From contig ADNK01002596.1 in assembly GCA_000320545.1 (NCBI GenBank), forward strand, positions 100,001-164,000: DNA of 64,000 nucleotides, read 5' to 3'. The DNA is from Bigelowiella natans CCMP2755. Its lineage: Eukaryota > Cercozoa > Chlorarachniophyceae. This document shows, one piece after another, positions 36,976 to 49,060 of the stretch (within the stretch, counting starts at the first letter, position 1; the number at the start of each line of letters is the position of its first letter). The notes below the pieces were generated by a model, which worked only from the letters and a program-made list of their open reading frames with translations, ran no database searches and was not told the origin of the DNA. A program made the translations under genes and the position numbers.

Positions 36976-38663
36976 TGTCGGTATCTATGTCACTTCTTCC
37001 TACCAATGATGATGTACCTTGCTGCTGCTGCTGCTGCTTATGTAGGTGGTAGTGTGGGATGGATTGTTAGTTGAGCCTCTTCTTGTTGTTGTTGTTCTTC
37101 TTCTACTTTATATGCAGGTACAACCTAACAACATTACGGATACAGAACTTGGATACTTTGTCCAAATTTAACCTTAGAACTAAGATAGAGAGCATCCTTA
37201 AGATGAGGAGGAGTGCTCAATCGGAGGCAGAAATTTTAGAGGCATCGTCATCATCATCATCATCATCTTCTTCTTCTTCTTCTTCTTCCCCATCATCATT
37301 TAAGAGTAGTAGTAATATGTCATTACGACCGATGCCACTTTCCATTTATTTCGGTTCTACACACGAAGCGACTAGTCTACTACGATATCACCAGAATACC
37401 TTTCCTACTCCTAATCCGCGAGCGCTTCGTCGCAGCAGTCGTGATTTGTCATTCCCCCCATCGCCATCGTCATTATCATCACCTAGGGAAGAAAATAAGA
37501 ATTGTTCCTCCTCTACCAAGCTACATCTTTCTACTGTTAGACAACCACCCAAGATTCCGACTACAACCTCCTTCCCCTTGTGTTCATCATCCATGGTTAG
37601 TACACTGAAAGGGGACGGTCGTAAGCAACGACCTCCCCCCACACTGCTTCTAAAAAATGCTACTGTCCCTTCCGCTACCACTGCTGCTGTATTATCTCGT
37701 TTCAATAACAGCAAGCCAAAACACTACCAATACTCAATTAGCGAGCTCCTTTGCATGAGACATGCTCATCCTTCATGCCATAGACGACCATCGAAACTAC
37801 CTCTCATCCCTGGAATTACAACATCGGTGACAAAGATGGAGATGAAGTATAGTTACTATTCCTGCAACTACCAGGAGGAAGAGAAAAAGGAAGGGGAAAA
37901 ACAGCTGCAGCATGAAATTATGGACCAAAGATCTAAAAACGTGCGCAACGATGTTGATAATGTTAACGATGACATCACAATATATGATGGTAAAGGAGAA
38001 TTGGGTGCTTGTGCGTCATCACCGGCATCATCACCATCATCATTTTCTTTTTGTTATGGCCCACGATACTTCAAAAGAGAAGAAAGGGGAGAGAAAGTAG
38101 GAGAAAAAGCAGCAACCGATACACCAGTAATTGAAACAGAACAGCAGCAACAGCAGTTATCATCATTCCCATCGAGAAATAATCCATGGGAAATGCGACG
38201 GCAAGAGCGAAGAAGAAGGACACCACAAGAAAATTGCAACGAACGAATACCAACAGCTAGTAAAACGTTTCACAGCTCATCGACATCTTCATCATTGTCA
38301 TCCAGATCACTAAGGAGAGCAAAAAGAGGGAAAAAGAAGATGGGATTGAAAGAGCAATTTGATGAAGCTTGTCGAGTTACTGTCGTTGATTATCATAATG
38401 GCAAGGCCACATCTGTCTTTGTGCGCAAAGATAGTAGTGTAAGTATCAAAGGTGGGAATGATGGCAGAAGTCACATGAGTAAAAAGAAAAAGAAGAGGAT
38501 ATCTGCTACGAAATCGGATCCGAGGGTTTTTATCACCGATTCTGAACACAAAGAAAGAATAGCACATTTCAACAATGCGAATCGTAATGGAAGGCGACAC
38601 GGTGGAAATAAGGCAGGTAGCAATAGAAAATGGAAGAAAAAGTCATTGACTGGCTGCGGTTGA
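32351..38663 (+). CDS. Leucine-rich-repeat protein with long basic low-complexity C-terminal tail, about 16 exons
   Basis: Supported exons are 33155-33233, 33354-33406, 33938-34055, 34256-34282, 34487-34548, 34642-34733, 34835-34896, 35218-35283, 35466-35610, 35876-35960, 36179-36568, 36687-36921 and 37118-38663. Tentative exons are 32351-32364, 32806-32895 and 34132-34205. Together they give 1046 codons with consistent phases. LRR signatures recur: LRSIVLSSAS, FPHLQILRIEGL, LKKLHTLELPKCQL, RRLEVLNLNGNN, HLEVLDLSWTLITDEGI, LKKLRHLDISGTALSDAG, LQTLYIGSNHFVSDIGI, LRHLDISNNRRITDTSI and LTSLDASNTKL. The TDEG/SDAG phrasing resembles AMN1/F-box-type LRRs. One exon (36179-36568) inserts an acidic and Ser-rich loop between repeats. 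The last exon (about 515 residues) is Ser/Arg/Lys-rich and probably disordered. An interaction scaffold is inferred. Confidence 0.75.
32645..32679. repeat. (GT)n microsatellite
   Basis: About 17 GT units lie in the first proposed intron of the LRR gene. Confidence 0.95.
35638..35673. repeat. (TA)n microsatellite
   Basis: This TA run follows the donor of the LRR exon ending at 35610. Confidence 0.95.
36931..36975. repeat. (AGT)n microsatellite after an LRR-gene donor
   Basis: AGT units occupy the start of the last intron of the LRR gene. Confidence 0.9.
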
Positions 38664-41403
38664 ACTCAACAGATGGATGCGTCATTTCCATTGCTCTGTG
38701 CCACTTTTGTGGTCTGAGAATTTCACAATGATGAAAATTCACAGTTTGTCGCACGTGCACACTTGAGGTTTGCGGGTCGAGAAAGAGAGAAGGGCCAGAG
38801 AGAGTTGAGAGCAAACATTGCAAATTTGCCTGTGCAGAAAATCAACAACAAAATTCTTGGCATGCTAGCATGCGCAACCAATGGTGAACAAGCGTTGAGC
38901 AAGCGTTCCTACATTTCTGCAGGCAGACGACACGCATTGTCGCGCAAACATTGAACACAGTCTGATGGAGGGAAACAAGGAATGGACAATTGATTGCAAA
39001 AATTCCAACCAAAGTGTCGTTTTTCATTTCATTGTGTGTGGCACTCATTGGCTCATGAACTGGTGTGGAGTCCAGAGCGATGTGCGCTGTTTTGAAAGGC
39101 CAATTGTGTCGCATTCCTCCCTGCGCGCAAAAGTGCAAAACAAGTGACACAGCAGTTTTCTGTTTTCTGTCTGTCTCGCCAGCTGGTCTGTGTTCAAGAA
39201 TGGAGCTGGGCACAAATGATTTTTTTTGTTTTGAAACACGTCATTTGTTTTTTCTTGTGACATTCTGAACAAGTGTTCGATTTGAACAAACAATGCCCAC
39301 GTGTCGCAAAACCAGTGTTCGATTCGTTCAAACAATGTTCGAACAACAAGAAGAATGTTTGCAAACAATCTGAAATGTTTTCGAACGGTCACTGAAACAA
39401 CTGACCAATCCCCTTCACCTTTGATTGGGGTTGCACATTGCTAGATTGCACGTGTGGGCTTTCATTGTTTGTGTGTGTGGCCTTGCACGCTTGTGCGCAA
39501 GTGCTTTGACCTTGCATGCCAGCATGCTTGCTAGCTTGTGCGCTTTTGCGCTGCACTTGGCATTTTGTCGTGCTCTCAGGCTCACACTTGTGCGCTGCAC
39601 TTGCACTTTGTCATGCCCACACGTGCTCACATGCTCACCATGCCATCCCCTTCACCCGCCTTCACCCACGATTGGGGTCCAGGGTTGCTGCCTGCACACG
39701 CACGTGCACCACCACCTCCAATTTTTGCACGACACTCGCACGACACTTTGCAAAAGTGCAAGTGCAGTCTGCACTTGGCTAGTTGGGCTTTCATTGTTTG
39801 CACAGCCTTGCGTGCTTGTGCGCTGCACTTGCACACAACGTCCCCAGCTTTTGCGGAGACATTGCCCCCATTGCTGGGTTGATTTGCAATCAGAAGCACG
39901 AGCTTCACGCCAACCACAACGTCCCCGGTGTTTGCTGTTGCGGAGACATTGCCCGACTGGATGGCACAAATTGGAGGAGGACACATGTCATCCTGACGGG
40001 ATTCATCCGGGATGAATCTCGTGCACAGATCCGAACGTCCTTCACACGGCAACCAAGTCACCGGTGGCTGGCCCCCACCGGTGAACAGGAATGTGGTTCA
40101 GGGATGAGGGGAAAAGCCACCCTCGCAACCGAAAACTCCCCCCGCCCATCACCACTTCGGCGGATGCAACTTTGAATCTTGAGTGCAGGTTCAAACACCC
40201 TTGATTTGGCAACCGAGCTAGCGAGTCACCGGTGGCTGGGGCGACATGTCTGTCCATCCCACCAGTGAACGAGAATGTGATTCATGGGTAGGAGGAAAAG
40301 CCACCCTGGTGACCGAAAACCCCCGCTAGCCCGCCTAGCCGCCCATCACCGCATCGCGCGCCGCATCGCAATTGCCGCATCGGCGATGAAGGGCACCAAC
40401 TGCACCAACCAGATGACAATCAAACAATTTGATGTCAAGACAGAATTGCCTGTGCTCACTCATAACGACAAGAATCCATTTGTGATCTTTCATTCTAAGT
40501 TGACATCAGCCAGGAATCTCTTCTATTTCAGGTAAATTTGGCTCATAATACAAGTCTCATCATTAACTTCGAATATCTTTGCATGTGTTGCAATTTTGAA
40601 AGTCATTAGATTCTGACAGAAAGATCTTAACATTAGAAATTAGCTGGGGAAAATGCTGAGAATGCTTCATTCGAGAATAATGTTCAAATTTATAATCATT
40701 TCTTCCTTTCTTTGTTAGAACAATGTGTAAAATCCGGGATCCCGTTGCCAAATCGTAGTAGCGTATGACATATTGATTTCTTTCATGTTTCTTTTGTTTA
40801 CACACTAGCATGCATTCTGGTTATTTCTAAGTGGTTTGTTGCCCGATGCCAATCCTTTTTTATTGGTTCCTCTCTCTCTTTCCTTTCTCTCTGTCTCCGT
40901 CTCTCTGTTGACTGCATAATAAGGCCGAAACACGGTGACGCGAGGGACCGATGTCATTATGCTGATGGGAAAATACGATATTTTCTTTTACATGTCTTAT
41001 TTTTCGGTTTATAATTGAGCGATACTAAACTGACTTTTCAAATATATGTTATGTCGTATTTAATAAATTATCCTTCTTTAATGAAGGTGAAGAATAAATA
41101 TGTTCCTCGCTGTGTCTTAAAAAAACCCAGGCAGGCAAGCCAAACAGGTGTGCTGGTGGGAGCAATGCTTCCATAGCTGGATCTCTATCGTGTTACATAA
41201 TTTTCCGAGGGACATTTATACTGCTCTAGCCACATAAGTGTATGCTTGAAACAAAATCGTCGAATATAGTCAAAAAAGGGGACGAGATAACATATATTAC
41301 AATACTCGCTTCACTCTCATCCCAATCTCTCGCTTTGATACCTGCGTAGGTCGGGCCGTCGAAATTATTCAATTTGGAAAGGAATTTTTATTCCTTAAGG
41401 GTC
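38664..41403. other. TGCA/CpG-rich noncoding segment with duplications, then plain intergenic DNA
   Basis: From 38.68 to about 40.4 kb the word use (TGTGCGC, CACTTGTGCGC, GCATGC) matches the other distinct segments. It contains a 22-bp direct repeat TGTTCGATT..CAAACAATG at 39274 and 39314, and large imperfect duplications around 39.83-40.36 kb. Overlapping long frames in all phases lack domains. At 40386-40531 a frame (MKGTNCTNQM, then VLTHNDKNPFVIFHSKLTS) ends at a good donor (AG|GTAAAT) and may be a stray exon. No partner exon was found with confidence. Confidence 0.45.
40040..40360. repeat. Imperfect direct duplication of about 160 bp
   Basis: About 40050-40175 and 40205-40360 share in order AACCRAG, TCACCGGTGGCTGG, CCACCRGTGAACRRGAATGTG, RTTCA, GGAAAAGCCACCCT, ACCGAAAAC and GCCCATCACC, with substitutions and small indels between them. 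Confidence 0.8.
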
Positions 41404-44400
41404 ATGGAATCGTTGAATAAGACTATGAGAGACATGGGAAACAATAAATCTAGCACAGATAGAAACAGCGATCAAAGACAAGTGGCCGAACAATCACATT
41501 TAAGTGCGCAGGTAATAGAAATTCTTTGAGGAATTGTACTGTATGAAATTAAGAAAGAGGATCTAGGTGGATTTAGAACGAGACTTGAAACCAGAGTGAT
41601 GATTAATCTGAGTTGACTTCGTAGTCGTGGGGCAGAATTTCTCCATTGCTGAAATCTTAATGAAACTATTATTCGCGATCTCCCATATTTACCTCAAGGT
41701 GCACACTGAGAGTGATAGGGGCCTTCCGCAAAAGCGTGCATCAGCCAATTCGTCCACTGCTGCTTCAGATGCAGCATCCTCCACACTATTCCTATCAACC
41801 CTTCTTGAACAACAAAATTCTCCAATATTGGATGAATCATCTCTGAGTCTTCTCAGCAGTCTAAAGACCCTTACTTCTGACGAAAAAATTTCGCAGGGTG
41901 GGGTTGGTAAGCAGGTCGATAAAATAAAGCAACTTGTCTCAAGCATACAGACAAGTTGCCAGAGACTGAACGACAGAGAAGCTGCTCTGAAAAAGGCTAC
42001 GCAACTACTGTTAAAAAGTACTTAAAAAACCTAAATAAATATCATCATACAAGTAAAACAACGAATGTATTGAGAACTCTATTGGTATCATACAATAATC
42101 TCAGTTCAACAAGAAAAAGCGAAGATTCGAGAGGCAATGGACAGCAAGCACAGTCTCGAGGTGATTCCAGTTCGCACTCAATTTTTAAGGGAGATTTTTT
42201 CAGTTATTCCATATCTCCTCAACTTACCCGATGCTTTCTTTTAAAAAGCGGACAATGATTGCTTGTGTAACACTTGTTCCTTCATCAAAATAAAATGAAT
42301 TTTGCGAAACAGTTGACACGAGGAAAATCTTGAAATTTTCCTTATCTTCCACACGCTGCTTCAAAAATTTAACATTTTCTTAAATCTGTCAGAAGGGGGA
42401 ATATAGCAATGAAGAAGCTGCTTTGCAAAAGCAAAAGTTGCAAAAAGAGGTTCGCATAATTTTCTGAATATTCATCTGCTATTTGTTCTCTAAAATTTCA
42501 TAATCATCGATTTTTTTGTCTTTTCCCCACCGTTATGTGCTACTAGTTGACCAGTAAAAACAGTCAATTTGTTGTTGTTGTTGTCTTCTCCTTTGATTTT
42601 TGGTTTGGGAATACTTGGTACGTTTTTGCAGGATCTGCGACGCAGTGCACTGCTCCAACAACTCTACCAAGGGGTTAATAGTGTTGTTGCGGTTGCTGCA
42701 CAAGGAGAGAACATAACCACCAACCATAGCACCCGAGCCTTAAAGGAAAGAGAGCAGCACACACGAGAGGAATTAGAGAAGTTGAAGGAGCAAGTCGAGC
42801 AATACAAAAGGCTCGTGGAGGAAGTCAAACAACAGGTTATATAATGCAGGATAGAACCTCTCTCTTTTCTTGACTCGCTAATTGATTGGTTTTGGACATT
42901 TATGTGAAGGTCGCTCCTGCATCCCCCCCCAAAGAAAAGGAGGTAGTATCAAAGGCTAGGCATGATCAGAAGCAAGCTGAGATCGAGCGCTTGGCCAAAG
43001 ATGTCGAAATATGTAAGGACGAGCTACAGCAGCTGCTCGCCACGATTGGTATAAATGGAAGCATGGATCATGGAATACAGCTCGAATAAGAAACCACCAA
43101 CCACACCATGTGCACTGTGTATTTATTCTCTTGGCGGAAATTCTTGTTTGATGTTGCTGACCCTTACACAGCTCAAGAACAGTCGATGATGCAGCAAGTA
43201 TACGACTTGCAAAATAAGCTCAAGAAGGATAAACAACAGTTTGGACAGATGCAACAACAGCTGGTAAAATTAAAAGGGGTGATAACAATAGCTTTGGAAC
43301 ACTAGGATGATGATGATGAGAGCACGTATCTGTACTGGAAGTTTTTTTTTTAACGTTCATGAGCGCCGATATGATCGATATTGTGGTTGTTCCCACCCTT
43401 TGTCCTTGATTGTCTACATTACTAACATTAGATGATTGTCTCCATTATCAACATTAGACAAAGGAGCAGAACAAAGTTAAAGAAGGAAAAAAAATGAACA
43501 AGAAACTCCGTGCTCAAATAGATCGGGATCGTAGTTTTCTCGATAAAGAGAGGCAGAACCATAAGAAGAGGGAAGAGGATCTGAAAAATGAACGGGCTAA
43601 GATCAAGAAGGCTATGGAGGAGATGCAGAATGGCCGCAAAGGAGTTGAACATGATCGAGCTCAGCTGAAAAGGGAACACAAAAAGCTGGATCGTAAGAAG
43701 GACGAGGTTGCAGATGAGACAAAAAAGCTTGAGGTAGAACGCAAAAAGATGCAGAAAGAAAAGGAACGTCTCAAGAAGGAAGTCCAGAAGGCCCAAAATG
43801 CCAAGGACAAAATAGAGAAAGAGAAACAGAGAGCAGACCAAGAGGCCTCCAATGCACAAAAGCGAAAAGAAAAGATAATGGCGGATATCCAAAAGGCGAT
43901 CGTGGAGGAGGAAAGGAAGCTCAAGGTTGTCGCTGATGAATCGTGTATTTTATAGCGATATAGTGATGGGAACAGATTACTTTTTCATAATACACATTTA
44001 ACTACTACAGAGCATTATGTCTGATTTTCGCCGCCACCTACGTACTACTCTGTTAATTCCATCTTATGATGTGATGACATTGTACGATCAGTTTGTACAT
44101 ATTTTCTACTTCTTCTCACTGATAATATACAGACAGCGTAGTAAATATTGTCTTACCCCCCCCCCCTTTGATGAAAACTCAGGAATTGAAGGAGATAGAG
44201 AAAACCAAAGCTCAACTCAAGGGCGAACTCGAGCAGCTCAAAAAAGAGAAGCGCAAGATGGAAAAGCGGCGGAGTAAGTCACCAGGTCATCATAATACCA
44301 CTGGTAATGGTGCAGAAGGAGGTGGTAAGCAAAGCAGCAGCGATGAGTTAGGAGTAGGTGGTGCCTCTTCAGAGACAAGTATTGCTTTGAGGCAGAAACT

Positions 44401-45187
44401 CCTACAGCTTGAGAATGAGAATAAAGTTCTAAAGAAAAAGATAGAGGCATCATCATCACCGGCCTCTTTCTCATCAGCACTCGGTCCATCATCGACTTCA
44501 ACCTCCTACCATCAGCAGGATGTTGCGTGGCCTAATCGAGGAGTTAGCGGCAGCAAAGGGGGGGGTGAGAGCAAGGTTGGTGGGAGTAGCGGTACTTCCA
44601 GTGGACCTTCTGGTGGTGGTAGTAGTAATACCATCAACACGTTCTCTTTTTCGCAGAATTCATGGCTGCGGAGCATGAAATCTTCGATGATGAACCCTGT
44701 CAAGGACACAATCAACATCCCCCGATTTGCATGGCCGAGACCTGGCATGAAAGAGCATCACTCTTCTCATCATCACCAGCATTCCTCCCATCACCACCCT
44801 TCGTCTCTAAGTAGTAGTACTCATGGAAGTTCTTCTAACTCATCCTCTCATCATCACCATCATCAAATCCATCACCACCCTGCTCATCATGGTGGTCTTT
44901 CTGCCACTTCCACCTTTGGTGGTCCACCTGGATTTGCTGGTACCTCATCATCCCAACCAATGGGCGGCCTAATGTTTGCGCAACGAGGCAAGAAGGTGAT
45001 GGCACGTTATCGTGGTGATGATCAATGGTATGATGCTGAAATCAAGGAGGTCATCCTGAACGGCGCAAAGGGCCCTCGATACATCGTTAAGTTTCAAGGC
45101 TATGCAGGCAAGGAGGAGGTGAGTGCGGCAGATATACGTCCAAAACAACAGCGTCATCATCAGCAGGATGGAAATAGTGACAACAAC

Positions 45188-45225
<38 letters not shown>

Positions 45226-45943
45226 GTCTGGAGCAAGTGGGACAGGAAGCAGTGCTGGTGTAGTCGTATCAGGTGGTGGCGGTGGTGGTGGAGGGAGTAA
45301 CAACACCACTTCATCATCCTCACATCCCAGCAGTCAACCTAATGGCCACCATCACCAACTTCATCATCATCATTCCAGCAGCAGCAGCAGTGGTGGTGGT
45401 GGTGGTGGTTCTAGTGTTGTTGGTGTTGGTCAGCACGGCGCCAACACGCATCATCATCATCATCATCATCACCTTAATCATACCACTCACCATCCTTCGC
45501 TTCGCACCCAATCGTCTTCTCAATGGGCGTCTTTGGTCAAGAACGATCGAAGCTCGTCACACCATGGTGGCAGCGTTTGGGGTATGAGCGCTAGCATGAA
45601 ACCGTCTACGGCAATTGGAAGAGTAGGTGGTGGGGTATTGAATGGACTTAGTAGCCATACTTCTTCTCTCATGAAACAGCAACCACAGACGTCAGTTGGT
45701 AGCGGAAGTTCCTCAGTGGGAGGGGGAGGAGTCGGAGGAGGGGCTACAGCGAAAATGGGGGGCAGCAGTCGCGGTGGTGGTGGTGGTAGGAGTGGGGGTG
45801 GGGGGGGTACTAGTGGAGCGGGTGGTTTCTATGCCCCGCACCATCTCCATCGTCATCATCATCCTCATCATACTTCAAACCTTGAAAACGGAGGAGGAGG
45901 AGCCGGAGGAGGGGGTAGCACTGTGGGAGGGAAACAAGGATGA
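41404..45943 (+). CDS. Coiled-coil protein with an SMN-type Tudor domain and low-complexity tail, 9 exons
   Basis: Exons 41404-41511, 41699-42017, 42120-42160, 42393-42449, 42632-42835, 42910-43048, 43172-43263, 43458-43925 and 44183-45943 agree in phase and sum to 3189 nt (1062 residues). Residues up to about 505 are mostly long Glu/Lys/Gln heptads (RAQIDRDRSFLDKERQNHKK, EKLKEQVEQYKRLVEEVKQQ), indicating coiled coil. The Tudor domain lies at about 744-800: GKKVMARYRGDDQWYDAEI, then YIVKFQGYAGKEEVSAADI. It keeps the aromatic residues W/Y, Y and F of the methyl-arginine cage seen in SMN/SPF30. The rest of the last exon is Ser/His/Gly-rich with poly-Asn, poly-His and poly-Gly runs. A reader of methylated arginine in an RNA- or membrane-linked assembly is inferred. 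The acceptor at 42908 has a weak polypyrimidine tract. Confidence 0.82.
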
Positions 45944-46036
45944 GGAGGAGGAGGAGGGCAGAGTAGTGGTGGTGATGCCGGTGGTGTGCCGAAGGTCATG
46001 CTCTCGATGGATCGTGACAGTAGATCATAAAGTCAT

Positions 46037-46125
<89 letters not shown>

Positions 46126-46137
46126 GTCATCCCCCAC

Positions 46138-46184
<47 letters not shown>

Positions 46185-47458
46185 GAAGTGACGTTGAAGA
46201 CCAGACTTAATATTAAAGCAACACTGGATGTATTAACCAATGAGTGACAAAGAAACTAGTGTTTCTTTGCATCACACTTTAATGCAACGATCGAATTGCG
46301 ACTTTTGCCATTGTAATGATGCATAATGGTTAATATAAATTCATCTTATAAAAATATATGCGAACAATACATGCATGTATTTGCAACACAGCTAGACACT
46401 TCTAGACTTATTAACTCTGCACCGTACGAAACAATGTGCACAGTATAGATAGCGCACTATAGCGCAAGCTAATGTAGCATAGCATGGCTAGGCTGTAATA
46501 AGTGCGTATCTAGGTATGTCTAATATAGGTGTACATGACTACTAGAATCAAATGTCCATCATCGCTAGGCTTGCTAGCTTGTTATTATAGTCCATATGAT
46601 ACGAATGCAATGTGCTGATGTGGACATATCCCTTTAATTCAATTGTATGAGACGGAGGCAATGAAACAATTAAATTTTAGCTTTCAATGTGGTCATCGTA
46701 CTAGCGTAGTGTAGCCATCAATTGTACGTACGTCAGTCCTGGCATGCATGTCTAGATATGCAATGCAACTTTGATGAAGCTGCTACGCCATGCAATCTAG
46801 AAATGCCATGCTAACATGCACGCTCACGGCTACGCTACGCACAGCTACAGCAGGTGGCTTCAATAAGCTAGCAGTCAAGCCGAAAGACGAAATTAGCAAT
46901 GCCTAGATGCTAGAATGGCGTGCTAGCGTGTGTGCACGACGAGCCATATATTTTGTAGAGCTCGCTGTACAAGCTGTAGCGCATGATTAGCGAAGAGATA
47001 TCAAATCCCAGACTATCTGCCTAGTGTCTAGTCTTTAATACAGTAGCTATATTCATAATTTAACTGTGAAACACAAGTCTACCGTTACAATGGCGACATA
47101 AATGCGAAGGGGTAGACCATAGTAAAGTCGTGAGTCATCATCGTGAAAGTCAATAGGATATTACAACAAAATTCCCAACATGTATCACCTATACACGTGC
47201 ATGCACAAGTGTTTGTGTCTTGATGTGTTTCATGATAGTATGATATACGTGTAATATTTTTCCTAATTTCGACGTTATTGATTGGGATGGCATTGATCTT
47301 ATATGAGCAGAGTAGTTAATCGTCGCGTATATGTCAAGGCTCGCCACGGGCGTTGTTCGAGTCACAGGGAGCAAACTACGAAACTATGTAATTTTAACCC
47401 TAACGTGCCGAGCATGTGATGTGTCCTTTGTAGCTCTTGTAAAATCACCACCCTACTG
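45944..47458. other. Convergent intergenic region with compound microsatellite and TCTAG-rich segment
   Basis: Right after the Tudor gene comes a compound (AC)(AT)(GT)..(CT)n block (46036-46180). From 46.25 to about 47.1 kb is a segment rich in GCTAG, TCTAG and TGCATG words, sharing ATCTAGAAATGCCA (46795) with 9877. No coding signal is seen. Confidence 0.55.
46036..46180. repeat. Compound microsatellite (AC)n(AT)n(GT)n...(CT)n
   Basis: AC at 46038-46057, AT to about 46094, GT to 46123 and CT at 46142-46180 lie nearly back to back. The outer arms AC and GT are complementary, so the block can fold on itself. Confidence 0.95.
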
Positions 47459-49024
47459 CTATAAACAACACCGTGTCTCTAGATTCCTACATGTACGATG
47501 ATAATACTGCCACCTCTCGTCTCCATGGATACCACCTGTTGTTGAGATCTGAATACGAACGCTATCCCCAAGCATAGTAGAAAAGTCGTCGTTGTTGTCT
47601 ATCGGCAGCCCACAGAAGTTACAGCAGCATTTGGCACCGTTGCGCACCATGTTTCTAATTGCTTCTAGTTCAACTTCGCAGTTCATTTGTATATCGGAGA
47701 GATACCCAAACTCCTTGATTGCAGAAACATTTTCTTTAATCTCCTTTAAACATGTAATGATTTCAGGCATCGATCGTCGGATTTTCCAGGTGGAGCGCTT
47801 CGTGAGGGTATATATCTTTTCTGCAGTACTCAGACGCGTCATCACACGTGCGATCTCCATCGACCTGATTGTTGATATTTTGATGATGATGATGATGATG
47901 ATGAAATCATACCCTATAGCAGCTATTGCATTGTAATTAGTAGTATTATTATTAGTTAGTAGTTGTAGTTACCCTTTGACAAAGGTAGCGCCTGGAGTGA
48001 TACTCTTAGCCATCTCAAGTCGTCTGCGAGGAGTGGTGGCACTACTATCATTATCATCATCAGATACTAGTAGCTTTTGTAGTAATGCAAGGTTTTTCCT
48101 GAGCGACTTAGTGAATTTTGTACAATCGCGAATAGTATTCAGGGCAAAATCAACAGTCAGCCCCCAATTATCCAGTGGTAGTGCGACAGCAGGACGTAGC
48201 AGAGCGCCAACGTCCTGTAGATATCTGTGTTATGTATCATGTGCCAACAATAATATCAACAACAATAACAAAGTTCTTATTATGAATAAATAATGTAAAG
48301 TGGGGATGATGTAGGAGCTACTAGTGAACATGAATGATGATGATAATCAATCATAATAGGGTTAGTGTCCTTACAAATCATTCAGAAACCAAACACACTG
48401 TCTTACTCCTATTATTTTTGCTGCTGTACAGAGCAAACTTAGCCATTATTATTATTATTGTTATTATTATTATGTTGTTGTACATACGCGCGCATAGCTT
48501 CCATAGCTTCGAGTGCCTCTTCAATTTTGGTCTCATTGGCGAAATTACTATCCCCCCCCTTGCCAACGTCCGGTTTTGATGGAAATGCCATCTTGAATTC
48601 TTTGCCCTTATGAAACGCTTCTGCATATGCTAGAAAGTCCTCATAGCGATCCTGATTTGAGTCAGCATATTGCCAATGATATCGAAAGGGCAATTTCCAT
48701 GAAGAAGATGTGCTCGTCACAGCTTGGAGACTCAATTCCTTTTCAATTTCCTTAGCCTTCTTTCGGATAGACTTTGCCCTGCTAAATGCTGCATCCTCGT
48801 CGTCAGAGTCGGCCTGATAATAGGGTGGTTATGAAGTATAAAAGAGATTTAGGAGAAGAAAATGTAGCAGAAACGTGATAGTACTCATGTTAGTAATAGA
48901 TGCATTGGTGTTTCTTACTAGAGTAGGTAGTACCGTTGTTGTTGTTATTTAGTTTGTTTTCTCTCTGATTATTATTAAGCAGCAGTGGTAGTAGTACTAG
49001 TACCAGTAGTTCCAACAAACAAAC

Positions 49025-49060
<36 letters not shown>

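Noticed and set aside
39425-40061. Cys/His-rich frames of up to 196 codons in several phases
   Set aside because: They are explained by repeated TGCACTTGTGCGC-like words and duplications. Openness occurs in all frames and both strands.
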